In this document: in pieces, positions 10,321-21,700 of the stretch
Layout: each line of letters opens with the position of its first letter
How positions within the stretch are numbered: position 1 is the stretch's first letter
Assembly (NCBI GenBank): GCA_039602395.1
Contig: JBCNJP010000025.1
Location: 38,791,649-38,855,648 of the forward strand
DNA: 64,000 bases
Direction: 5' to 3'
Origin: Deinandra increscens subsp. villosa
Lineage: Eukaryota; Streptophyta; Magnoliopsida; Asterales; Asteraceae
The notes under the pieces: generated by a model
Database searches by the model: none
What the model saw: only the letters and a program-made list of their open reading frames with translations
Told to the model about the DNA's origin: nothing
Position numbers and translations under genes: made by a program

Positions 10321-11259
10321 TCAATATAGTGTTGGCGCTTCCAAAGTTAAGTTAACCTCATCCTCTTCCTCCCACTTAGGACACTCCGATGCATAGTGAC
10401 CGAGCTTGTTGCACTTGAAACACCTGATGTGGCTTTTATCCCGTGGACCTCGACTGCCATCTCCCCTACTTTTCCCGGACACCCGACCTTTACCCCGGTC
10501 ACGTCCAAAGTCTTCCCGGCTTGAGTTTCCACAACCACAATGCTCACACTTATGCTCGTCTTCCTTTTCCTTTTTCTTTTCCTTTATTTCTTCCTTCTTC
10601 TTTTCCTTGCCACCTTCCTTGGCAAATAATAGTTGACTTTGTTGCTCACTGGTTTGACCCTCATTGTCTTTTACCCTTTCTTCATATGCTTTGAGACGTC
10701 CCACAATATCATCAAACGCGATCGTTTTCAAGTCAACAACTTGTTCTAACGAGGCAGCCATGTGGACGAACTTTTTCGGCAACCCGTAAAGAAATTTCTT
10801 TACTAGCTTTGATTCTTCAATAGTAGACCCGAGAGATGCCGCTTTAGATGAGATACTCGTTAACTTGCTCGCAAAGTCATCTATTGTGTTTGATTCCTTC
10901 ATCTTCAAACTTTCAAATTCCGCCATTAAAGTTTGTAGCCTTGCTTCCTTAACCCGCTCTGCACCAAGATGGCGAGATTTAATAGCGTCCCACATCGCCT
11001 TTGCTGTATCCAAATTGCCCACTTGCAATATTTGTTCCTCGGGTATCGACTGAAACAAAAGAGCGATTGCAACATTGTTTTACTTTGTGTCTAACGCCGT
11101 CCCCGGATCTACAATTTCCCACACCCCGTGAATATTGAAAATCGCCTTCATCCGCATAGCCCAAATTGTGTAATTTGTTTTTAACAACATCGGACATAGA
11201 AGAGACATCGTGCTATTCTCCTTGACGGTCACCACCGCTTGATTATCCGGTTGACTCAT
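10321..11259 (-). pseudogene. copia Gag (UBN2 + CCHC) with one in-frame stop
   Basis: The minus-strand ATG at 11259 starts MSQPDNQAVVTVKENST; the same frame runs to 10321, broken only by a TAA at 11080-11082 (codon 60). Upstream of the stop YTIWAMRMKAIF and GVWEIVDPG are typical Gag. Downstream come AKAMWDAIKSRHLGAERVKE, LMAEFESLKM and FLYGLPKKFVHMAASLEQ of the UBN2 domain. Then follow a highly charged Lys/Glu stretch (about residues 200-235), an Arg/Gly-rich stretch and the knuckle CFKCNKLGHYASEC near the C-terminus. About 312 codons is a full-length copia Gag. It ends in its own stop with no pol behind it. With a single stop, the ORF is the best-preserved Gag among the small elements here. 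Confidence 0.85.
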
Positions 11260-11733
11260 TCTTGTTCGGATCCCGTTCTTTTACGAAACAAAACTCAAAA
11301 GAGAATATCAAACTTCCGTAGCTTTTGCGACACAACCTTGTCACAAAATATTCTTCAAATTTGAACAGTTCGTAAAAGAACTTTTGAATTGAAACAATTG
11401 TCACAAAATTTCAATTTTGAATCAGAAGCTTACATCGGCGGCTTTACAAAGAAAAATGACCAAAAAGCTTGAAACCTGGTTTCCAAATCCCGTCCACAAT
11501 TGAATCGAATCGTCCTTTAACTACGAAACAGTACCAATCAACCACACTTCTTTTCCGCGATCGAACAACAACCCGCACCCCGCTTCTGTTGATGTAGATC
11601 ACCAAAAGACACCCGTGTTGACTACGATTCCGCTGTTTCCGTCTTCCTTCCGATCGAACACCCCGTTACTGATCGAGAACACCGACCAACCTGCAATCGT
11701 ACTTCCGGCTCTTATCGTCCCCTTCGATCACTC

Positions 11734-11745
11734 GCTCTGATACCA
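11734..11745 (-). other. Primer-binding site (tRNA-iMet)
   Basis: The minus strand reads TGGTATCAGAGC followed by G, a perfect plant tRNA-iMet 3'-end complement. A 5' LTR should abut 11746, but none recognisable does. Confidence 0.8.
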
Positions 11746-13029
11746 TTATTTACATAAAATCACTTTACATACAATTATTATGAAACAAACCATAAACGCT
11801 ACTCGATAGGAAAAATATAAAAAAGAACACTAAAAAATATTGAACACGGAGAACAGCCGATTAATACCAAAACGAAGCTACAAAACTGGGACTCGCAAGA
11901 GAACATAGACATAGGAAAATAAATTGGAGTAAACCATACAAAACTATAAATTGGAGTAAACGGTACAAAACCTTTAAGGTAAACATTCAAAGACTTTACA
12001 AGAACAAATCAATCAATTAAAGATAAACTTTATGATATTAATTTTTTAACAGGCCATATGATACACAATATATACTCAAACATCATAAGATTTAAAAAAA
12101 AAAACAAAAAAAAAAAATACAATCTAATTCTAATATATACAATTCAAGCCTCCAAACTTTCATAAGCACAATGAGGAAACAAAACAGCAGACCACACTAC
12201 AAATCACATAATAAAACACATATAAATCATAAACACACCTTATTAAAGACAAAAACAAAAGGATTGGAATTCGTTCAAAATGTACACGTGTCTAAGTGTC
12301 TTTGTTTACTTTACCACTAAATTAATCCAAACCATGAACCGAGTGTAACCATCATGAAGATTTCAACTACAAAGTTGCAAAAACACAACAGTAGAATGGT
12401 ATTAGAATTAAGTCAGTGAAATGGGTATGACAAAAACAATGCAGCCTACTCATTGCTTATATAAGTTGACTTCAAATTTGATTATATGGATTTGAACAGA
12501 AAATGTGAAGGTCTAATATTTCAATTACAAAGAATCATCAAGAAACAACAGATGATGTTCATTGAAATTGAAATTTTTTTCTTAACCCTGATTGGTAAAG
12601 TTAAAGGTCGATGTAAAGCCCTAAAGAAGAATTTAATATATAGCTTTGTAATAAGTTGTATTAATTTGATAAGCACAAATTACTTGAAAGAACGTATTTC
12701 AAAATTACACTCCTTAGTGAATGCCTCAGAGAACCGGAAATAATCTTTTTAGGTGATATCCAAGCTTAAAACCCGCATAATAAAGCTATATAAAATCAGA
12801 TCTAGAATAGAAAATTACACATCGAGTATAACGTCTTCTTCTTCACCAGTACGACTTATTCCAGTTAAAGAATAAAAAACCCTAAAAAAGAATGAAATCA
12901 ACAGATAGAAACCTAAATCAACAGATAGAAACCTAAATGAAGAACCCCAAACTAAAAAAAAAGGTACAAAAATGAAAAAAGGTACAAAAATGAACCTTAC
13001 TCATTCGTGTGTGAGTACTTGTAGTAGAT
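11746..13029. other. AT-rich spacer, no supported gene
   Basis: It contains a doublet of AATTGGAGTAAAC at about 11922 and 11952, poly-A tracts (12090-12120) and a duplicated AGATAGAAACCTAAAT (12903-12940). An 85-codon Lys/Ile-rich open frame at 12486-12743 (plus) has no start context, domain or homologue that I recognise and is probably chance. Confidence 0.4.
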
Positions 13030-13082
13030 GTGTTCCCAAGTTTCATTTATGGAAGGAAAATAAAAGAAGTTGTATTATGTGG
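13030..13082 (+). repeat. Partial copy of the adjacent MITE-like end
   Basis: Begins TGTTCCCAAGTTTCATTTA exactly like the start of 13083-13283, then diverges after a purine-rich stretch. A broken end or a nested insertion. Confidence 0.55.
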
Positions 13083-13283
13083 TGTTCCCAAGTTTCATTT
13101 AAGAAAGGAAAAGAAAGGAAAGGGAGGGAAAGCTAGGTTAAAATTGGATGATTTTCTTTCCTTCCATTTTGGAGAGAAAGTGGAGGAAAAGGAAAAGAAA
13201 CACATCCCTTCCTTTCTTTACTTTTCCTTTCCATCATTCACTTTCTTTTCTTTTCTTTTCTCTTGTCAAGTGAACTCGGGAAC
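13083..13283. mobile_element. MITE-like inverted repeat, purine/pyrimidine arms
   Basis: The left end TGTTCCCAAGTTTCATTTA and the right end (reverse complement TCGTTCCCGAGTTCACTTGA) are imperfect terminal inverted repeats. The left arm is GGAAA-rich and the right arm TTTCC-rich, so the ~200 bp can fold into a long hairpin. No coding capacity. The plus-strand open frame through it is a by-product of the purine strand. Confidence 0.5.
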
Positions 13284-13432
13284 GAGGCGTAAAGAAATTA
13301 GGGTGTTCCAGACAAATTACGACTCTTATTTTCTCTTGAAGGCAAGATGAGAGAGTGATATGAAAACATAAAAACATCAAATTAAGAACAAAATTACCAC
13401 AACAGGCATTGACAAAAATTGAGTTAACAAAA

Positions 13433-14122
13433 TGTAGGATCGTTATTAGTTAGAGTTAAACTAAAACAAAGCCGTTTACTTGCAAATATAACCCTGCGAA
13501 ATTAAAGTTATATTTCACTTTACTTAAGCAATATTTAGTTATTGTGTATAATGTAAAAGCTTGATTTGCAGAATGATAGTAACAACAAAGTATCAAATAC
13601 TCGGCACTATTTGCATTAACTCAAAGCTACACTATTACAAGTTGTTCAAGAACTGATAACAACGATGATGACAACTGTGTATAAACTAAGAGCTAACTAA
13701 GCTATATATAGTGCTGATGAGATCAATGACAGTCATTGATCTCATGCGATCTAATCTAGACCGTAAACTAAAAAGTCAAATACAAACTACCAAAAGAATA
13801 AACATCGGCAATTGGAATATCTTGCGTGTTTGCAGCAACATACTACTTTAGGAGAGCGGCTTGAATTAGATATAGAAGCATACGAGAAGCTTTTGCAGGA
13901 TTGGACTTGCTGAAAAGACATCTCAGGAAAAGTCCGGTTGAACTCATTATCTGGTGGATAATCGAGTTCACCCGGAATATTCGCTAAAGGACAAAACTGT
14001 TTCGTTCCGCTTGAACTGCCAGTTCCGCTTGAAGTGAGAATTCCACTTCAACTTCAACTTCAGCCGGAACTATACAAAATTGGCATTCAGCCGGAAATCT
14101 TCAAAGCGCAATATTCCTTACA
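13433..14122 (-). repeat. Outer element 3' LTR
   Basis: TGTAGGATCG...ATTCCTTACA, 690 bp. It contains several GTTCCGSTTGAAC-type motifs (13946-14095) and, on the minus strand, a TATATATAGC TATA-like box at 13702-13710. Confidence 0.93.
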
Positions 14123-14135
14123 ATCTCCCCCTAAG
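14123..14135 (-). other. Outer element polypurine tract
   Basis: The minus strand reads CTTAGGGGGAGAT immediately before the 3' LTR. Confidence 0.85.
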
Positions 14136-15794
14136 CTGATGCTGTCAAATTCCAATGTTTATCTTCAAAAATTGACTTGTACCCAAAAATCTTCTTCTCC
14201 TTATCCTACTTGTCCGTGGTTCTGATGTTGGCATCAAGGTTTTGAGACAACTCTTTTTAGTTTGTTTTGGTCACCTTCACATGCTTTAAAGATTCCCAGT
14301 CCATTTCGCTCCATTCTTCTTGAACAGAAATGGACTCATGAATTGTGAAGGTGCCATCAGCTCTGTAAACATAAAAGAGCTTCTCGTCCTCTTCCCAAAT
14401 GATAAACTTTATTTCACTTGCAGGCTCTTCTTCTTCTTCTTCTGCTGAATCATCATCTAAGCTGCTTCTGTAGAACACTCCGCATTCCAACACAGTTGGC
14501 TCAATGACAAGCCTCAACATGTGCTCAGCTCTTGAGGGACTCAGAATTTCTCGAAGCTATAGAATGATGTCTGTCATTTGCAGCAAAGTAAGATATGTAG
14601 TGGCCTTGTGAACGTTTACCACTTGAGTTGAGCCATTTGCCATTTTGAAAGTGAAATCAAAGGTGGCTTCATCCACTGTCCAACCCACAATTTGTCTCTT
14701 TCTGGGTGGAGCTTTTCTTTTCTGCCTTTGATCTCTTTTGTTCTTGGCATGCATCATTTTCCTTTTTCTTATCAACCTTTCTTCATCAGAATCAATTTTA
14801 GATTCTGGCACAACAAGTCTCTTGCCTTTGTCAGATGAAGAAGGGCCAGTTTGGGCTTCAGTAGGTTTGGTGATGGTGGTAGAAGGTTCATTGATGGTGA
14901 GTGGAGGTAGGGAAGTTTGTGTTGGTGGTCTATCAGCTTCTGGAGTAGGGCTTGAATGTGGAGTAGGTGGGAAGATATAAGAGAAATCCATGGTAGGTGG
15001 AGGCTTCTTCCTGAGGGGAACTATGGGAGTAAAATTATCTGTTCTGTACTTGGGATTGGCAAGTTTTGTGGCAACTTTCTTGGAAATGGAGGGAGGTTTG
15101 TAGGGTGTGATGGCAAGTGACTGTAAGATAGATGGAGCTGTTGTAGGCATAGGGTTTGGGTTATAAGTGAAGGAAGGTGGAGGTTGTACATCTGCAATTT
15201 CAGAAAATTCAGGTTTAACATTTACAGTTGTTGTACCTGAGATGAGCTCTGAAGGTGAAGGCATCACCAAGTTAGGATTGACAGCAGCAATTTCTCCTTT
15301 AAGCTCATAAAAAATTAAACCTATCAAGCTGTAAAGTCCCCTAACTTGCATCTGAGCTACCTCTTCCTTTGTCTTCAAATTTCTAACCACAAGAGCCCTT
15401 TGTATCTTTTTCAGTAGGATGTAATTCTCATCATTCTTTGTCAACCTGGTAGGCAATTGAGAGGCAATCGAAATCAACCTCTGCCTATCAGTTTCAGTCA
15501 CTGCATCCAAATCATAATCCTTTAGTCTCCAGTTGAAAGACCTAGTCTTTGCCTCTTCAAGTAGGTTCTCAAATACACTGTTTTGCAGGTACAAATCATA
15601 TTCCTCTTGTAGTTCTTTGGCTAGCCTCTCATCTTCTGCTGCCCTTTTGGCATCTTCAACCATCTTCACTATAGCCTCAGCTTCAGGAGTTTGAGTCACC
15701 TGTTGAATAGTTTTAGCAATGTCAGCTTGAACAGGTTCTTCAGTTTGAACTGGCTCAGTGCTCCTTAAAGCTATCAGAGTTGCTGCTATATCCT

Positions 15795-15910
15795 CTGCTC
15801 CTTCACTTCCTTGCTCTTCCGGTTGAATTTCAGGTTGAACACTCAGCTCAGCTTCCACTTAAACTTTCGGTTGAAGTTCCGGTTGAACTTCCACTTGAAC
15901 AAGAATTTGT
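15795..15910. repeat. Outer-type motif cluster inside ORF3
   Basis: CTTCCGGTTGAATTTC, AGGTTGAAC, CTTTCGGTTGAAG, GTTCCGGTTGAAC and CTTCCACTTGAAC in 115 bp; single copies also at 16110-16130, 16333 and 17370. Confidence 0.75.
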
Positions 15911-18033
15911 CCTTCAGTCACCACCGGAGGTTGGGTGACTTCAGGTTCTTTATCAGCAATCTCCAGCACCTTTGTGCCTTCTTCTTCACCTATCAAATTT
16001 TCGTCTCCACCTTCAGTCATTGTAGCAACTACAACAGTTGCAGTGCTTTCTTCAACATCAATTACTACCTTGCTGGTGGAGCCAATATTTCCTACCACTT
16101 GATCACTGGCTCTTTCAGCCGGAAAAATGACATCTTTGAGGAGTGTCGTGATCATGTTGATGTGCTCAGGGAGAGCACCAGCAATCAACATGGTTGACTA
16201 TACAAGCTCAGTGAGGTTAGGGTCCTCAAAAGGAGAAATAGCAATTAGTTGACTGCATTTCATGTTCACCCAACTTTCTTCAACAGTGAAGGGGTTTACA
16301 CCAATTCTTTGACAAGCTGTGGCTCTAACTTCAGCCGGTATCCTCTCAACTTCTTCAATTTCTGTTATAACAGGCTCTGAGGGCATCTTCTCCCCCAATT
16401 TGACAGTATCAGCTTCATCAGCAATAACAGCTTCATCAGCTTCTCTGATAAGGTTTGAAGGACCTGCTTCAGTTTCAATAGGATCAGCTTGCACCAAATG
16501 AGCAACCGTTGCATTCAAAGTATCAACCTATGCTTGGAGAGAAAGGTACAGTTTCGTCAATTCGGGTAGTGTATAACTGTCCTCAACTGGCTTTTTACCA
16601 GCATCCTTGGACAAAACCAAGCTATCAATCCTAGATTGATCAGCATTGGTACCCACGGCTTCTTGGCACCTGGGATTCTCTTCATCTGTTTCAGCAACCC
16701 TTGGTTCCAATAAAGGACTTCTAGGTGCTGATTCAGAGAAGATTGCCGCAAATTAGGTCTTATTGATGTTACTGCTGATACCAAGATCCAGTGGGGATCC
16801 TTGGGCAGCAGCAACCCTTTTTGCATGAATCTCTTCTTGACTCCTGAGATTCACCTCCGGTGAGGAGTGGGGGTTCAGTGCTACAGGGTCCTGGCCTATC
16901 AGGATGTTCTCATGTAATGAGGTAGGTGAGTTAATAACACCTTCATCTAAGCCAAAATTGAGAGCACTGTCACTCCTAGGTGACAGGGGTTGTAGGGGTG
17001 AAAGATGTTCAGATGGGGAAGGTACATCTGCTTCTAATGACTCCCCCTCAAATGAAGGTTCATCCCTAAGAGAAAATCCCAATTTGATCAGTTTTCGTTT
17101 AGGCTTTTTGCCTTGGACGGGGTTAGAAGCTTCGGGTTGGTTGGTGGTGCTAGGTGGAGGAGACCTAGTGACCACATTTCTCTGTCTTTTGAATATGACA
17201 GGAGGTGAGTTTGATGAGGAGGTGGCAGAGGTAGTGTTTGTGGGAGCTTTCCTCTTTTTGGATTGATAAGTTTTGATAGTAGAGGAAGCTAGGACAGATG
17301 TGGGATCAGAGGCTATTAGGTCTATAGCTCTGTCATCTTGAGCTTGGGGCTCAGTTGCTGCTACAGTTTCCGGTTGAACCTCTGTAGTAGCAGGTTCATC
17401 TGGAAACTACCTTGGAATTGGTAAGGGATAGTCAGTGTCCCTTCCAAGATATGCAGTCTTGTTTAAAGCAAGGTTTGAAAAAGTTTTCTCATTAAGAAGT
17501 TTTTGGTGCAAAATTGTACCAAGCCAGACGATTTGGGGGTACTCTTCTTTGAGAATGTATGTTAAAAATCTAGGGTACTGGTAGATATATTCAGAATGAG
17601 TGTTGGATTTTAGGGCTTCAAAAATCAGTTTGGAAAAATTGAAGTTTTCACCTTTTACCACTACATAGAAGGCGGAAGCCTGTTCACTGGCAAGCTCGTC
17701 AAACCCGCCCTTCTTAGGAGATAGGCACACCAAAATTGTATGAGCTAGGAATCTCCATTTGTATGGTAACTGCCCTTTCCCGATGGTTTTGCTCTGCAGG
17801 GAACCACCGTATCCAATATCTCTGAACAAGCGGAGATACTTCAAGTGATCGACCACTTCATATCCACCTTCATCCCTTATCTTCAACAGTTTTCGCACTT
17901 TTGCTTCATTAATTTCCACTTCCTTCCCTTGAACGGTTGACACAATTTTGTCACTACCATTTTCGCCTTTAGTAACCCTAGCATGAAACCAAAACTCTTC
18001 CATCACTTCTTCGAAAATTTCGGCTTCAACAGT

Positions 18034-18038
18034 GAGCG
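18034..18038. repeat. Target-site duplication GAGCG (left)
   Basis: Matches 30578-30582 and lies inside outer ORF3. Confidence 0.95.
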
Positions 18039-18637
18039 TGTAGGATCGTGGTTAGGATCAACAAACAAACAAGTTACCAAAGGTGTCAAACAAGAAAGGC
18101 GGAATCAGACTTGTTTGTGTTAATGTTTGAAATGGTTTGATCGAAACAGTAACTGGTAAACAAGAAGTAAAGTAGATAAAACACAAGATATTAATTCCAA
18201 GCACTACTATATTATTACTTCACAATGTTTACAAAGAGTTACAGCTGATGAACATGAGAGAGAGTCGATCAACAAGAAACAAAGGAAATACAACTAATAT
18301 ATATAGTGCAAGGAGGAAATAAAAGATATTCTTTTATTTCCTTTTAGCTCCTAGGCTAAATAAACAAATGATATCTACTCCAGAGTTGTTGTAGTACAAG
18401 CATGCTTCTGTAAACAGTTGAGCATACCTATCGGTGAACAGTGTACAACATGGTGTAAAGTAAAACTGCTTTCTGACAGCTTTATGCATTGGAACTTGTA
18501 ACCAGAGGATAAGTCAAAGTTCCGGAGTAACACTAGGAAAAGTTCGGGAGGAACTACTTAGTGTGAAGGAAGTTCCGGACTAACTTCCTTCGGAACTCTG
18601 ACTTAGAGAATTTCTGCCTAGCAAAACATTCCCAACA
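18039..18637 (-). repeat. Inner element 3' LTR
   Basis: TGTAGGATCG...ATTCCCAACA, 599 bp. Minus-strand TATATATATTAG at 18295-18305 is a TATA candidate. Inner-type palindromes cluster at 18515-18600. Confidence 0.95.
18515..18600. repeat. Inner-type palindrome cluster in LTR
   Basis: GTTCCGGAGTAAC, GTTCGGGAGGAAC, GTTCCGGACTAAC and CTTCCTTCGGAAC within 90 bp; repeated in the other LTR at 30456-30540. Confidence 0.8.
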
Positions 18638-18650
18638 GTCTCCCCCTAAG
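18638..18650 (-). other. Inner element polypurine tract
   Basis: The minus strand reads CTTAGGGGGAGAC directly before the 3' LTR. Confidence 0.85.
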
Positions 18651-18708
18651 ATGTTGCTACCAAAAACTGTTCTTCTGTCTGAATCTTTATGATGCTTCAA
18701 CTTGAGCT

Positions 18709-21700
18709 CTATAATACCTTATAGTTAGGAGTTCCCATTATGGCCATGATGTCCATTTGATGCAACTTATCCCAGTCATCCATTCTCAAGTCAGGCTTCT
18801 TTCTTATTTCACCATTGCTCATGAAGAAGTAGTACATGTTCTCACTCTTATGCTCTTCAATCCTTAGCATGCAGGGATGAGTGACTTCAACATTTGCATT
18901 TGGAGAATCTGAAGGCTCGGACTCTTCTTCAGATTCACTTACAGCTATCTTCTTCCTTTTGGCTAAACGATTTCTGACAGCCATGGACTTCTTTCTTCCA
19001 GAATAAGAAAGAGGAATGGGTTGAGTGGATGAAGGTTTCTGGGATGAGGATTCAGGCTCATGTTGTGTAGGCTTTGGAATTTTGGGAGGTGGAGAAGATG
19101 GTGGAGATGGAATTGGTTGGTTTGGAGTTTGAAATGTGGGAGCAGAGGGGTGTGATGTTGAAGTGAAGGGTTATGATGATGATGAGAGGTGAGGATCAGA
19201 GACAGTGTCAAATATTTGCTTGACAATGTTGATCCTAGGCTTCTTCTGTTGAGCAACTGAGACAGGAGCTTTCCTCTTCTTGTCTTTGAGATAACTGAGA
19301 CCTTCAGGGTGAAGAGAGTCAAACAGAGTATACATACCTGGTGGTCTTTTCTCACCAGTAGTTCTCTCCTTTTCAATTTGACTCTTCCTGATGGCATCAA
19401 GCTCAGTTCTCAGTCTTGGCAATTTGTAAGAGTTGATTCTTTTAGGGTTCTCCATCAGAATTTCCTTGAAGTACCATTTGTGAATCAGCAAGTCATCTTC
19501 CTCAGATAATTTCTGGTATCTGGTACCTTGCTTCTCTTGTGCCTTATCCTGCTCAAGACTACACTCAACATACCTCTTTACATTTAACTTCTTGGCTTCA
19601 TCAGCTTGAATAGTGAGAATCATGTACATCCAATTTACCAAGTCATTACCCTTCATTTTATTTACCCATGCATCAGTAAAACACTCCTTGCTTCTGAGCA
19701 TTACACTGAATTGACCAAGGAAAATCTTGTTTTCTTCATTACTCTTCATACGAATTTTCCTGTAGTCATTCCCTAAGACCCTTTTGTACTTTTCAACTTT
19801 GTCTGAAAGACCTTGCTCTTCAGCTCTAGAAATCCTTTCTTTTATGTACTGGTCTGATCTCAGCCTAGCTCCATTAATAAAGAACATCAGGTCTGAGTTA
19901 TTGATAACATACTCATAAATACCTCCTTCTATGAGCAGTTGTTTCTGTTCTTCAAATACAGCAGCCTCCTTCTGTTCTTGGAACTTCTTCTGTATTTCAA
20001 CATTCTCCTTCTCTAATTAATCAATCAGAGCCTTTGTAACAGGGTCCATTTCTTCATTTTGACCACCTGTGCACTGATTATCATCTTCCATATCAGTGAA
20101 ACCAGATATGCTTCTCTCATCAAGAGAATCACCATCAGCAGGCTTTGAAGACTCAGGAAGTGAAGTTGTAGCATTTAGACTGGTTTCCGAGGTAACTTGC
20201 TCAGGAATAGTCTTAGTGCCAAGTTCCGAAGTAACTGCCTTAGGACTGACTTCCGGAGCAATTGGTTCCGAAATAGTCTTAGGCAATTCCTTGGTAACAA
20301 CTTCCGAAGTAACTTCCTTGGGAACATTCTCAGTGGTGAGAAGTTCTTCCGGAGTAACTTCCTTCGGAATCTCCTTAGCTAAGGTTGATTCTTCCGGAGT
20401 AACATCCTTTGGAGTTTAATCAGTGATGATTTGCTCCTCCGGAGTAACTTCCTTCGGAATTTCAGTGTTAGAGGCAAATTCCTCCGGAACAACGTCCTTT
20501 GGAATTTCCTCTGTTACAACCTTTGCTGCAGAAGATGTAGGACTCTTTAGGTGCAGTAAAGCTTCAGTCACCTCTATGTCAAATAGGTCTTCTTGCTGAG
20601 TCTCATCTTCCGCTGGTTTACTTTCGGGTGTATCAACCTGTTCTTCACTTCTTTCTCCTCCTTCAGCCTCAAACTGTTCTACACCTGTTTGAAGATACTC
20701 TTGCTCCTTTGCCAAGTAGACCTCAGATATGAAGTTTCTGACTTCTCCATTGTTTTGAGGGTGAGCACCTGAAGCAGCCATCATGAATCTTAGGAATTCC
20801 ATGTGATTGACTTTGCATTCTTCAGGTGCTACCTGCATCAGCTGATCCATGTGAACATTAAGCAGACCTTCTATTGGGTTGAAGGGCTTAATTCCACAGA
20901 TTTTGAATAGCTTTGTCTTCATCTTCTCAGGTAACCTCTCATTTGGATCGAAGTCAATTTCACTGGAGCTAGCAGAGTCTTCAGTTGGCTTGTTTCTAGC
21001 AGAAATGTTCTGAAAAGGTGTTGAAGAGCTAGTTTTCTCCCCCTTTTTGGTAGCAACAGCTTCACCAGTTGGGTTTGATGCACTAACCTTCTCCTGCTTA
21101 AGCCTTTCAATCAAGGTGTCCTGCTGTTGAATAATGTGAAGCAGGGATTGCATCTGTTTCTGCAATTCAGTTTGATTAGCCGTCAATTCCTTAAGTAAAG
21201 CACTGCCCTCAACTGATTTCTCAGTATCCTTGGGCGAAGAAGAGCCATCAAGCCTAGCTTGATCAAGCTCAACACCCTGGTTGTCTTGGCTCCTGGGATT
21301 CCCTGCAAGCACAGTTGTTGCCTCAGGCTCCATTTCTGGTTCCTTTGGTTCAAACTGGCTGCTGGTTGCCATAGATTGGGTCTTAAATATGTTACTACTG
21401 CCCAATTGTTCCAGTGGGGAACCAATTGTAGTAGCAGCCCTTTCTACATGAACATCTTCATCACTCCTGATGTTCAACTCCTTAGTGGGTGAATGGGGGT
21501 TAGGAGAAACATAATCAATATCCATCCAATCATCTTCATGAGGTGAGGTTGATGAAAAGAGATTGTCATTTGGAATTAGATCAGTTTGTTCATCATTCAC
21601 AGGTAGATCTAGGTTTAGGTCTATGGAGGTAAACAAGAGGGATGAGGCTTAACCCTTGGCTTTGATGTTGAGCAGACAGTGGGTCATGCTCAAGGTTTTC

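Larger units (their letters stand above)
9949..11745 (-). mobile_element. copia derivative with gag only (pol deleted, 5' LTR absent)
   Basis: In minus orientation: a perfect tRNA-iMet PBS (11734-11745), an ~470-bp leader, a Gag ORF (11259-10321), a polypurine tract AAGGGGG, and an LTR-like end (10294-9949, TG...CA). There is no pol: gag ends about 20 bp before the polypurine tract. Sequence just outside the PBS (11746 on) does not resemble the 9949-10294 LTR, so the 5' LTR is missing or replaced. Layout matches TR-GAG-type non-autonomous elements. Confidence 0.7.
14257..18038 (-). pseudogene. Outer ORF3, 3' part (third ORF of SIRE-like element)
   Basis: This continues in frame from 30583-30736 across the nested insertion (HHAL | TVEAEIF). 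One frame stays usable down to 14257, about 1,260 codons here, interrupted only by stops at 17407, 16753, 16528, 16198, 15859 and 14557. The N-terminal domain (18038-17410) has KVRKLL, WRFLAHTILVCLSPKK and NFSKLIFEALK, a domain I know from third ORFs of Asteraceae copia elements. The middle is acidic and Pro/Gln-rich, then comes a predicted coiled coil (EDAKRAAEDERLAKELQEEY). Basic clusters KRKMMHAKNKRDQRQKRK and PPRKRQ resemble nuclear signals. The acidic C-terminus ends in an EKLFYVYRADG domain. No signal peptide or clear membrane segment. Function unknown. Confidence 0.8.

Noticed and set aside
12486..12743. 85-codon plus-strand open frame, Lys/Ile-rich
   Set aside because: AT-rich chance frame with no domain, no promoter context and no intron signals.
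14257..18038. ORF3 as a host gene interrupted by a transposon
   Set aside because: It lies between pol and PPT of an LTR element and has a homologue at the same place in the inner element.
18515..18600. Heat-shock elements (nTTCnnGAAn) as the meaning of the inner palindromes
   Set aside because: Most copies space TTC and GAA by one or five bases instead of two, and no regular 5-bp array is seen; only one copy (near 27490) fits.
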